NCBI RefSeq assembly: GCF_036373705.1
Contig: NC_089851.1
Span: 37,253,470 to 37,317,469 of the forward strand
DNA length: 64,000 nucleotides
Direction: 5' to 3'
Origin: Amia ocellicauda
Taxonomy: Eukaryota; Chordata; Actinopteri; Amiiformes; Amiidae
Shown here: in pieces, positions 29,037-41,600 of the stretch
Layout of the letters: each line of letters begins with the position of its first letter
How positions within the stretch are numbered: the stretch's first letter is position 1
The notes under the pieces: model-generated
What the model was told of the DNA's origin: nothing
Database searches by the model: none
Seen by the model: only the letters and a program-made list of their open reading frames with translations
Program-made: the position numbers and the translations under genes

Positions 29037-29101
29037 ATCATAAAAAATGTTTAATTCAGGTTGTCATGATTTGATGCTTTAGTTCTCCAGTTTCTGTCTC
29101 T

Positions 29102-29584
29102 TTAGCTGGCAAGGAGCTTCTGCCAGACCTCTCCATCGGGGTATCCATGACTTTTCACGGAGTCATCCTTCATTTCCGAGGAGTATCCGGGATCCTGTCA
29201 GGAGATGCACTACTTGAGGAAGTATAACACATTCCAGGTCCAGTGCATAACAATCTACCAGTTATGACATCAATTTAGTTGTCAAGAAAGACCAAAACTA
29301 AGATTGAGGTTTATTGTTCAGACTCTCAAATACCACAAACTCCTCCCGGCACACATTGCTCATTAAAAATAAGGAATCGAATGGGAGAAATTAACCTTTA
29401 TTTGATCATTTGCCTTTCCTATTATGACTTTATATTAAAGGTCAACTGAACAGTGAATTACTATCAATGGAAAACCATTCTAGTTTCATATTAGTGATTA
29501 AGCTTTTGTATTGCATTGTGGAGCTCTAATTTGATGAGTAAATTAATGAATCCTCCAAAGTGCTGCTGGAAAGTTGCCTGTCTC

Positions 29585-29624
<40 letters not shown>

Positions 29625-32533
29625 CTGTGCCACTTACATCACACGCGCAAAACCCTTAATCTCCTCGGGGTGGGGGGGTAGCTCCCTGCACGTGATGTAG
29701 TCTGATTTAATTATGCATTAAAGTTGAAGCTCCAGAACACAATATAACCATCAAAACTGCTCATACATGCAATACTAGTAAGAAGATAGCATGTTTGTCA
29801 TTGATAAGGCTATTTTCATAAATCACTTCAGATTACCTTTCAGTATATCAAGGATAAGGTTTGGACTATGGGGGTTATAGAGAAACCGGTGAAGTGGAAG
29901 AAAAATTAGTTCTGGCCTACCTTTGGTGGCACATAGGATGCATTGGTAATGATCACTGGGTTTGTAAAATGTTCGTGGAGGTGGTCAACATACTCGCACA
30001 TCCTGGGAATGGGAACAGGTTTTAGGAGAATGCAGAGCTTCACACTTTAAATACTTTGGTACATGTTTATATATTTCCAAAGTATACTCATTCAATAAAC
30101 CCAATACTTGGAACATATTATAGTTATAATGGAAGCACTCATAGCATTGTTTTGTAAATATTAGTCAAGTATGATACAATTTATTTAGCTTGAAAGTCTT
30201 CTGAAGACTTGGCCTTCTTTTAACCTACAAGTTGAAAGGACTAACCTGTTCTCCAGACTGCCTGACACAGAGATGTAGTCAAACAGGATTAAATGCTGTA
30301 CCAGCTCACAGAGTCCCACGCCACCAGCATGAGGACACACAGGGACTATACAAATAGGGAGGTCCATCAGACTCATTCTGTAAACCCACAGTCTTCATTC
30401 TAAGCCACTGGCAACCTTTAGAAAGTTTAGGCATGAAAATTGTATATATGTATATTCTAATAAACACTGACACCACTATTGATAACACCACTTTGTATTT
30501 TAAGACTAATATAGTTTCAGATGATCCTCATTTCAAGACTTCCAGTCGTGATTTGGACACTGAATATATACATATATATATTTAATCACATCTTTACATT
30601 AACTGAATCTGTTTCTGCATTATAATGGCCAGTATGTTAACTGGTAGCTGAGCTACTGTTGCTGCTCTCACAGCAGAATTAATGCCGTTTCACACCATCT
30701 GGACAGCTGGGGATACAATTATATTTATTGACAGGCAGGCCAGAAGGTGAGGCTTCTGTTCGCTGTTAATTAAAGGAAACTGGTGATGTACATTTACAAA
30801 CAACTTTACACTTTTTGTGCCTAAGAAGTTGCCCTTTTTGATGTTTTTATTTTTTTAATTTATTTGACTCTTTACCTCCAAATTTGTGGGCCAAGAGAAG
30901 CACAGACAGATTTTCGTTGACGCTGCCCAGTCTGCAGCTGTCGATCTGAACGAACTGCAGCGCGGAGGCCTGGAGCAGCTGCTTGAACATCACTCTGTTG
31001 TGGCACTGCGGAAATCCACAGTGAAACCACACATGGGTGTCGAACAATCACAGTTCACTCTTCCACTCTGTGAGGTGGGTCACCGTTGATAAGCGAACAT
31101 TTTATATTTTATATTTTATGTTTTACTCTATTTGTATTGTTTTCTTTGGGAATCCTAAAACAAGCATTAGGAGTAATGTATGCAGTGACCAGTGTTGTTT
31201 TGATCAGTCTCCTGTACTTTGGGCCACTGCCACTGCAGGCTACTTACCTTCAAAAGAAAACTGCAGTATATTCATGTTATAACTGGTTTAATTTCAGTAG
31301 CTTCCAATTAGAGATCAAACTTAAAAAAGGTTCAACAGTCCATTAACATGGACAGATTAGGCACAAAAAAAAAGTAAAGTCACGTTTTTGTGTTTTGTTG
31401 TTTGTTGGTGACAATAGTTGAAAATGTCTTTTGGAGGACAGCCCTGAACCATAAGATGACCGGTTATAAACATGCTTTATGCACATACTGAGGACCTTAT
31501 TTACTACATATTTATCTGTGTATTACATATTTTCAATAACAAAAGCAATTTAAAACACTTAAGATTTAAATAAGACAATTGACCTTTCGCAAAAGCACCC
31601 CCCCCATTTAGTTACTGTTGCTATGCCCGTCAAGCTGCGCTGCTCTGTAAGCGCTATCTACTGTAAACAGCATGGAGGGGAAAAGCAGCACATTACCAGT
31701 CAGTGTAAGTCAGGGGTTTTCAAACCGGTCCTGGAGTACCCCCTGCCCTACTGGTTTTTGTTCCAACCAAGGTCTTAATTACTTAATTGAATGGTATATT
31801 GTTAGGTCAATTAAATATTAAATTAAGCAATTAAAACCTTGGTTGGAACAAAAACCAGCAGGGCAGGGGGTACTCCAGGACCGGTTTGAAAACCACTGGT
31901 GTAAGTGATTCTTTTTGGAATAATACCTCCGCGATATCCTCCAGATCGAGGCAAAAGGGATTGCAATATGCAGTGGAAGGATATGTTCAGAATATTCAAA
32001 TCAACAAGGAAGGGAACACAACAATAATTGAAGCACAAGCAGACTGATCTCAATCAAAGCATGAGAAACCCCATAAACTCATCCTAACATGCGACCAGCA
32101 CAGCCTTGTGGAGCAGCCATGCCCTTGCACTGCCGGGTCAGCTCTGTTTATACAGCTATTATAGAAATCTTCTATCAGTCAACAGCATCCTGTCAACCTC
32201 AGCAGAAAGTCACCTGTTAAAGCCTACGGGCAGCGGCGTGTCCAGAAAATGTTCAACGAGGTGGCCGATTGGGGGCACAGGGCAAGTTGATGGGGGCCAT
32301 CCTATCATCACCGCTCTTACGGAGTGTCGTTCAGGGGGCTGTTTGGCGGGGGTGCTGACGGTATTTCATTCTCGCTGGCAGGGGGGGCTGATGGCATACG
32401 TAGGGCGGGTGCTGGGGGACCAGCCTCATTTCAGGGGGGCCATGGCCACCCCAGACCCCCCCTAGACACACCCCTGCCTACGAGTGCCCCGATGCAACAA
32501 GTTAATATTACAGGTAGGTAGCTATCTAGCTAA

Positions 32534-32569
<36 letters not shown>

Positions 32570-35500
32570 GTTTTATTTCTTAGCAAAGTGCAAAAATACA
32601 GTTCAGTACAAGGCACATAACATTACAAATTCAAATTTACATAATACAAAGCAATTCAAATCATAATACATTTTACAAATTCCAATTTACACAATATGAG
32701 GTCTTACATCCTGGATTGTAAAAGCTGATGAGTGCAGACAAGATGTTAGGTCACAGTCAAGGACCAAGGGAATGGGAGCATAGGGGAAATCAAAATAAAC
32801 AATACAAGTACTAGTAATGCAAGGCAAGTAGTATGATAAACATTGTAATCTTACAGGAGAGTAAATGGCTAAATTACAAGTATTATCTGAAAAGATGTGT
32901 CTTGAGTAAGCGCCGGAAGAAGGTAGTAGCAAGTTAGTCGTATTAATGGTCAAGTTAGCAAAAATAACTAACATCAGCGTTAGATAGTAAATATCCCCCC
33001 TCTAAACTTTTGGGGTACGCCGGACACGCCGCTGCCCGTACCTGCTGTCGGATTTGCAGGTGTTGTAGGTACACTGTTTCACCATTTGGTGCCTTAACGA
33101 CAAAAGCTTGACGGACCTTCTTTAAGTAGTGACCGGTTGCTAAGGTAGGATTGGACAAGGACTGTTTGGGGGCAGGACTTTGCGAATGGTCAATTATAAC
33201 CTTTTTCATTTTGTGCTCAAATCAGGAGCAACATCTTTTAGTCTGTCACCTAAATTTGAGCCAAATGCTGTTAACAAACTTCCATAAATATTGCACTTTC
33301 ATTGAAATGTCATTGTTCCAGTTGGTATACCATCTATGTCTTCCAGATGCCATCTTTTTAACGTTTTGACAGTGTGATCTGTAATATAGTTCTTCAGTTC
33401 TTTTGGGAAGCATTTTAGTTCATATATTACATTTGATGTAGAATATAATGCAAATGCAGAGACGGAAGCCAGAAATAACTTGGATCTTGCCCACAGTGCT
33501 ACCAGCAGCTTGTACTTTTTGACACAACAGATGTAGAAACATATTTAGCAAATTTACCAAACAGAGTGGAACGCTGCCAGTGTTAGTCCTTCGTCTTAAT
33601 AATAACCATCGTCAGTTTTATGCAGCACTAAACATATGGAAATACTGCAACATTTCAGGAAACGAAGCACTACAGGATAAATCAACATCCAATGATATGT
33701 CTTTCAGTTTAATATTTGCAAGTCTTCCCATATAATAGCTTATTATATGTATAAACAACACTTTGCTGTGACAGGGCACTCTTCGATGGGTGAAGATTCA
33801 CACTGGAAAGGAAACTGGGTTTTGTACAGGTCATCTATCTCAGGACAGTGAGGCCTGTATAAACCCGAATGTTAATTGAACACCAGAAGTACTCACTTGT
33901 TCTCCCGTTGCCACGCCAATTCCGAGGGGAGCCAAAGCCTGAAACACAAGCAGGTGTAACAAACCCAGCTGGTATAGAGATGCCCATATATGCTCATATC
34001 CAATGGGATAAACATGCATCAGTTGTACTGTATTACTGCTCTTAATCTCCTTTTAATAAAGATAAATAAAACCAAAGATAGTTAATAGTATCTTTTACAT
34101 TGTTTACACTTTCATTCAATTTCCTGTGAAATGTTTAAGATGCAATTTGAACGCCTACAAAGAAATACTACCACAACTATGCTTCAGACCTCACCATTTT
34201 TGTTTTACCATAGATAGCATTGAAACTCATCAGCATCACCATCTACTGCTGAGGCCAACATGTGAGTGAGTAACAAATCAGCATCTAATCCAAGACCCAG
34301 TTCCCAGCAACCTTTTTCAGACCAGAGCTGCAGTCTGAGTAAAAAGGAGGTGACAGGAAGCTATTTACAGCTTTTGCTGTGGGCCAAGCTTTTAAATGGA
34401 GTAGAAATGGAAGCAAAATGAATGTATGGTCAATTACATCGCCCAGTCTGTGCCATCTATTAGCTCGCTTCCTTACTTTGGCAATGGCAGCGTGTCCCAG
34501 GATGTCATCAGGGGAAGTGGGTTCCTCTATCCAGAGAGGCTTAAACTCAGCCAACCTGGAAACCCACTCAATGGCTTCTGCAACATCCCATCGCTGATTG
34601 GCATCTATCATCTGAAAGGGGAGAGGAAATGCTGAAGATTGAATTGTGCACCGATTGCTTGTTTGCAGTAGTGACGTGATGCTTCTCTCTTTATAGGTTG
34701 GCGCTGTTTGGATACACTGCAATACATCTTTCTTTCCGATCAAACACTTAAATTGCATTGAAATATGTGGCTAAGTGGTGTTTATTTCAGTATTTTCATT
34801 GACGGCTCCACTGCAGGTGAATTGTGTACAGTGTTCTGCTACATGCTCCAACTTGATTTCATAATTATTCAATAAATCATTGTTCCTTCCTCTTACCTAT
34901 TTAAAAAAATAAAGTATAGACACGTGGTCCATATACTTGTGGGCCTTTGATTCCTGTGGAAACTCCCTCTAACTGCTAACTGCAAAGACTGCTGATAATA
35001 TACCTGCCTGATTTACCATTCTGTTAAAAAAAGCAGAGAAACTTACCAGAACATTGTCGGGTCCTATCATCTTCCTTATGAGACTGCACCTGCGAATATC
35101 ATCCTGTAAATCTGCCCCCACTTTCACCTTAAACCTACCAAACAGAGAACATTTGTGATGGGGGTTTGCTGTGACTGCAAGTTTAAGCAGAAGTTAAAGG
35201 GAACTCCATAAATACAATTATGTATGTATGTAATTATGTAATATTGTGCCAGGGTGGTCAAGGTTCTGATGTATGGTGAACAGAGTTTTGTTTATTATGT
35301 TTTACCAGAAACGTATTTGTAATATTAAAAAATATATATTGCAGATACATCTTTGCAAACCATTACTTTGCAAAACCTGCTAATTCACCAGCATCTTTGT
35401 GTAATTTGTAGCTTGATATTCTTGATGATTTAATTGTATTACACTCTTGATTATCACTTGCTATGCTTGTGTATTTGCTGCACTGCACAACTTGCATTGT

Positions 35501-35598
35501 TCAGTTCTGTTTATTGCCAAACCTCTACATTATTTAACCTTTGTACTACAATATTTCCTCATTAACATTAAATTGTAATAATGCAACTGTGTTTTATG

Positions 35599-35654
<56 letters not shown>

Positions 35655-38600
35655 TACAACTTAGTAAAGCTAGTTCAAAGATAAGACTAAACCTTTCCAA
35701 TCTGATCAGTATTTGCTCACTAACCTTGTCCACCCATCATTCAGGGCCTTCATACACAGCTGAAACAAAACCAAAAACAAATCATTCCCTTTTAAATGAG
35801 TAACAAATCCTAAATAATTCAGTGCCTGTTTAGTGTATTCTACAAGGGGAAGAAAACACTAATTGAAATATTAATGGCAATAAAAGGCATTCTCCAGTTT
35901 CCTCTGCATTCAGGTTTTTTTTTACAGTTTATTAGCACAGTTTATTAGGTAATTTGAGACAGTCTCACTCCACTTTCGCCCCGTGGGGCGTTCTGAAAAG
36001 CAACATTTGTTCCTAAACAAGCTGTATAGGATCAACAACTCTTCCCACAACTGCTTTTGATCACTGAGCCAAGACAGGAAACCTCTTTTAACTGCTCATC
36101 TGAGTATCCAATCCAGGCACAAGAGGTGGTGTATGCAGGGTATCCCTCTTGTAGCATTTGTTCTTCTGAAATGAAACAGAATACATCTTCGGTGAGAAGA
36201 GATGGAGTTGTTCTTCTGTGGCCTTCTACGATCCAGCTTGTTGAAATGATGATGTGGAGGAGGCCTGTGTACCATACCTCTCTTGCGCTTTCCATCTTGA
36301 GCTCTGAGGAGAATGTCTGAGAAAGGAAAACAAAGAGGTTTCCTTCTTACTCACAATCACTTGCCATACATAAAAAAATGTCATTTTACCATTTTCTCAT
36401 ACCGTATCTAGCAAACTCAAAGGGCAGGATGTCAAGCATGTGTAGATATCAAGCTAAAACTGAAAGCTGTTTAGTTCAGTGTTCTTTATATCAGACAAAG
36501 TGTATTTTGTAACTGTCAAACATTTAAAAAGTACTGTGCTTAGCCTTGGGCACTGCAGAAATGTTAGATTTAACTTCTGTTCTTGGTTACAACGCACAGG
36601 AATGCGTTTATAGCTGAAATCACAGAATTAATCTGGTTTACAGGCTGATTGCTGACATATCCAATGACACTGAAAGAGTATTTCACTGTGTGCCAGGGTG
36701 ATCAATACTACAAAGAGCAAAGGCACTATGAATGAGAAAGACACTGGGCCTTTTTACATGCAAGTTTAAATTGCACACATTCAATTGATACATTAACGCA
36801 CTCCAACGAAACATCCCACATAAACCCATGTTCATTATTTGAACAATATCCTTCATAGCGCAACATCTATTTTCAGTTTAGTCCATATTTATTAACCCCT
36901 TCAATTATTTTCTTATTAATGAAATTAATCATTTGCATTTGGAACTAAAATAAACTCATGACCACGAATGCGAGAGAAATGTGTGGTCATCCTTTTCAGT
37001 CCTTGTAATTTACCCCCTGATTACATATAGGTTTGTCAAGCGGACAATAGTATCTGGATCCAGAGCTCATTTGAGTGGCTGGAAGTTGAGAGTCGGGTTT
37101 GTCAGCTGGGTAGGAGTATCTGGATTGAGAGCCCATTAGAGTGACCACAGGATATGAATGAGAACAATTGAAGGCTATCAGAGGCACAGCCTGAATAGAC
37201 ATGTTTGTCTTGTTTAGGCAGCGTTAACATAACAAATGGTTACACCTTGGGGTCCTGGGCAACAAAAGATGGTCCCTATAAAGAGACTGCAAAACCTTAA
37301 CTCAACATTTAGACTCTCCACTGAAACTGAGACTGGGCTGCATCCTTAACTCTGCTGTCGCTACATCCTTATAAGGAGCCATGAACTGACATGATCGGAG
37401 TTTACCCCTTTTTCCTTACAGCTTGGCAGCCATGAAGGGATGGGAATTTCCTGGAGAAAACCTTGCAGAAAGGTAAGAAATGTTGGTTTCTTATTTGTGC
37501 AGGGAAATGGTCAGGAAGTATCCCAATAATAAAAACCTGTTTGGTGGTAACAGGAGAGTCATTAGAGAGGGGCAGAGAGAGTAAAATAATACCAGAGCAC
37601 TGGAATTATATAGGGCCTGGAAGTGGTTTGTAAGAATCTTGTGAACTGGAGCAATGACGCTACAAACATCAGTAAGAAGTAGAATTCAGATAAAGTAATT
37701 AGATCTTAAGAATTAACTGTAAATTACAAAGCTGTATAATGTAGGGAACACTCCTAAAGGTACTGGTCTTCAGGGATGTATTGTGCACGAATCCCTGGGA
37801 CAGTAATTCCAAAAGTAGTCATTCATTCCTAAATAACAGAACTATTTTCTAAAGCAAGTGGAATATGTGTTTGCTAGACCTGAAGTACCGAGACAGCAGC
37901 TCTGAATAACCAGTTTATCGCACAGATATCCTAATGTAACTTGATAGTGGAATCCACTGTGTTCAAAACACAGTAATAGTGTTGTCAAATAAATAGGTTG
38001 TGTAAGTTGCAGTCAAGAGAGTTATCACTGGGAATTACATTTCACTGAGTTATCAGATGGAAGAATGTACTGGTAGATGAATAACTATACAGGCTTTCTT
38101 TATATTAAATGTTTAAATAACTAAAATAATTAGGTGTAAGTTCTTCCCAGGTACATATATTAACTTGTGTTTGGATATTGTTGATTAAGTACAATAGTGG
38201 CATCTAAATAAGAACTGAAATTGAATTACAGTGGTCAAGATCTCCTGGTAAAGGGACCAGTGTCATGAATGTGTTTCACTGAGAAGTTTAGGATAGGAAA
38301 TAAAACTCTGTAGGTATGCAGAACAGAATACAGACCTTCGAAAAGTCAATACAGAGACTTAAAGAGTCTCTTGACAAATTAAAGAAGCCGGCAGACCAGA
38401 TTCAAGTAAGGAAATGTTCAGAGACACCAGGAGTGTCCCGTCACAAACGGCATGGGTTGGTCTGCAAACTGAAGAAGAGATTAGGAAGAGGTCGACTGTT
38501 CCTCAGTGTAGTGGAGGGCCTGGAGCAGCAGAAAAAGTGTGCTGATCCAGAGTGTGAGATAGGGAAGCAGCGAGATGACTGTGCCGGACTCCAGACAAAG

Positions 38601-41600
38601 GAGAGTGGCACTCAGCCCGCGCTCCAGAAGCAGCCAGGAAACAACACAAAGAGCCCGCTTCGGCCAGGGATGGGTGGAGCCCAAGGCAGGAGCCCAATCC
38701 GGCAGCAGGTGAGAGGAGCCCGAAATGGAGGCACACTGCAGCAGTGTAGGAGGGTCGTTCAGATGAGGAAAGCTAGGGTTCAAGTCAGAGGCACAGCACG
38801 GCAACTGATGATGGCTTGTTGTTTGGTTTGGTTTGTTCTTTTAGTAACAATCCAGCTGTGGAAAACGATCCAAGCAAAAGATTGAGAAACTTTCTGTTTC
38901 TGTTTGGTTTGCTTTCTGGATGGGTTTGTTTCTTTGTTTTAAAATATTTGGATATTCAGAAATTAAAGCTAATGTACTGGGGAGGGGGGGAGTGATCTCT
39001 CTCTTTTTGTCTTTCAGTCTTTCAATGTGGACAGTATTTCTCGCCTGGGTTACCGCAATGAGGAAGCCGCAGCACAACTCAGAGCAGCGACAGACACCAA
39101 CGTCAGGATCAGAGTGAACTCTGATATTTCTACCTGCATGGACATTCATCAACTTGCAATGAACTCATGGCAGAACAATGAACTCCAACTTTATGTGTCA
39201 CTGCAACCAAAACGTCATTTATGTGCCACTTATTCTGTTACTTTGCTGGAATTTACAGTTATGGGAGCTGTATTCATCTGAATTGTTCTTGTATTGATCC
39301 AGGTTGTAACTGTTTTGTTAAATGCGCTCCGCTTTTACAGCAACAAATTTTAAAGTTTACACAACTACAAGAAAAAACTCTCAGTTTCAGTTTGTCCTCA
39401 CTCACATACTGAGGTAAATTGGCAATTATTCACTCAGTGCTGTAATCATGGAAAGTGAACCGGTGGAATGGAAAGGATGTATATCCAATGACGGGTAAGA
39501 CCACCCGCGTGAAGGGAGGCAACCTAAGACAGGAGTACATCGCCACTGGTGTATAAAAGTCCCACATATATTGGTGATGCTTTTTTGCGTATATGCATCA
39601 AAGGGGGACTGAAGAAATATTTCACTGTGTACCAGGATAATCAACACAGCAAGGAGCAAAGGCACTGTAAGTGATAAAGACACTGATTGCAGATAAGTTT
39701 GTCAGCTTGAGCAGGTGTATCTGCATCCAAGGCCTAGTTGAGTGACCACAGGGTAGGAATGAGAATAATTAAAGGACAGGGTCTAGGGCAATTCAGAGGC
39801 ACCTGGATAGACCTGCTTGTCTTGTTAAGGCAGAGCGCACTTAACAAATGGTTACACCCTGGAATCAAACGGAACAAAAAACGTTCCCTATAAAGAGATT
39901 GCAGAACTGTAATTCAACATTCAGACTCTTTCAGCTGAATCCCGAGGCTGCGTCCTATCTGCTCTGCTGCCACTATGTCCTGATAAAGAGCAATTGATTG
40001 ACAAGATTGGCCTCGACCCCTTTTTCCTTTACACTTACAACATATATCAGATATCACATAAGATCTAGTGATATCATGAGCTGGCATGTTGATAAAACAT
40101 CAATAATAGTTTTTTTACTTGTTACTCAAAGTCATATTACACAATTTATTATTAAAAACCTATTTTAAAATATAATACAAATTATAATGATAATAATTCT
40201 TATAGCAACTACAACCACTAACAGTATACTAATAGCTAATTGTCTGAATTTAATGTTGATGAAGCTACTTTCCAACAAGCTTTAATACTTTGAAAACTAT
40301 CCGTATTTTCCTGCATATAAATCATAAGGATTTTCAAACCGGTCCTGGAGAACCCCCTGCCCTGCTGGTTTTTGTTCCAACCTAGGTCTTAATTACTTAA
40401 TTGAATGGTATATTGCTTTGTTAGGTCAATTAAGCAATTAAGACCTCAGTTGGAACAAAAACCAGCAGGGGGGGGGTACTCCAGGACCGGTTTGGAAACC
40501 ACTGATCTAATGCATTATGATTTAAAAAAATGACTTAAGAAGCAGTATATTGCAGTGTTTTCTGTCTTGTTTTGACAGACAGGCATCACAAAAGCAAGGC
40601 CTCTTGACTCACCCAAAGCCTCCTTCTCTGTGAGGGCATCAGTGATGTATCTGAACTCTATACATGATATGAGCTTTTCAGGATCCTGAAATCAGAAATT
40701 ATAAATACGTTATTACCCCCCACTTATTGATGTATTTATTTATTCCACATCTTTAAAGGTAATAGAGCATTCATAAATAATTAAAAAAAACATTTGTTTC
40801 CCTCAAATGTATTAGTTAATAATTAAAATGGAACAGCTGGACCAGATTGCAATTAACAGCCTGCAAAGGACCTCTCTGACACTATCTGCTGGGCAGCTGA
40901 AGTATGGGAATTAAAGAAAAAAAAAAAAATAGGATATTAACAACTCTATTGCTTGTTAGACTTACCATATCTACTAGCAACTTCCAAAGTGGCTGTTGAA
41001 AGAGAAAGGGACAAACAGTAAGGAATTAATTCAATAAAAACAGAATTAACAATTTTGACAGTTTAAATCCCACAGATTGGATCCGCTAGGGCTAACTGCT
41101 ATTCAAATGAGCCCATTGCTGCAATTCTCCTGCTGGAAAACACAATATAGCTTTTGTGTTTGATGGAAGATCAAGACTGATAAAGGCTGAAAGACACCTG
41201 CCCAAAAACAGGGCTCCCTGCTGTGTGACAATCGTTATTGTAATGTTGTTGTACTGGTTAAATTAGCAACCACTACTGTAATCCTACTGTAATTGTTTTC
41301 AAACAATATGTGAATAAAACTATATGAACAGGCAAGTATTTGCTTCAGTTCATTACAATAGTAGTTAATAAAGTACCTACCATTGTATCATTATTAGAAT
41401 AGTGAGTGAAAATACAAACACTATTGCAAGGCTGCAGGAGTCAAGTGAACAATTTTAACAGATGAGCTCTTAGTCTGCATTTTTGTATATCATGAACAGC
41501 AGGAAGCAAATCTAAACCTTTCACCTTTCCTTCTGCTCTGGCCCAGAGATCCCACACTGCATTGAGAACTGCTGCCGTGGCCAACTGGATCACTCCTTTC

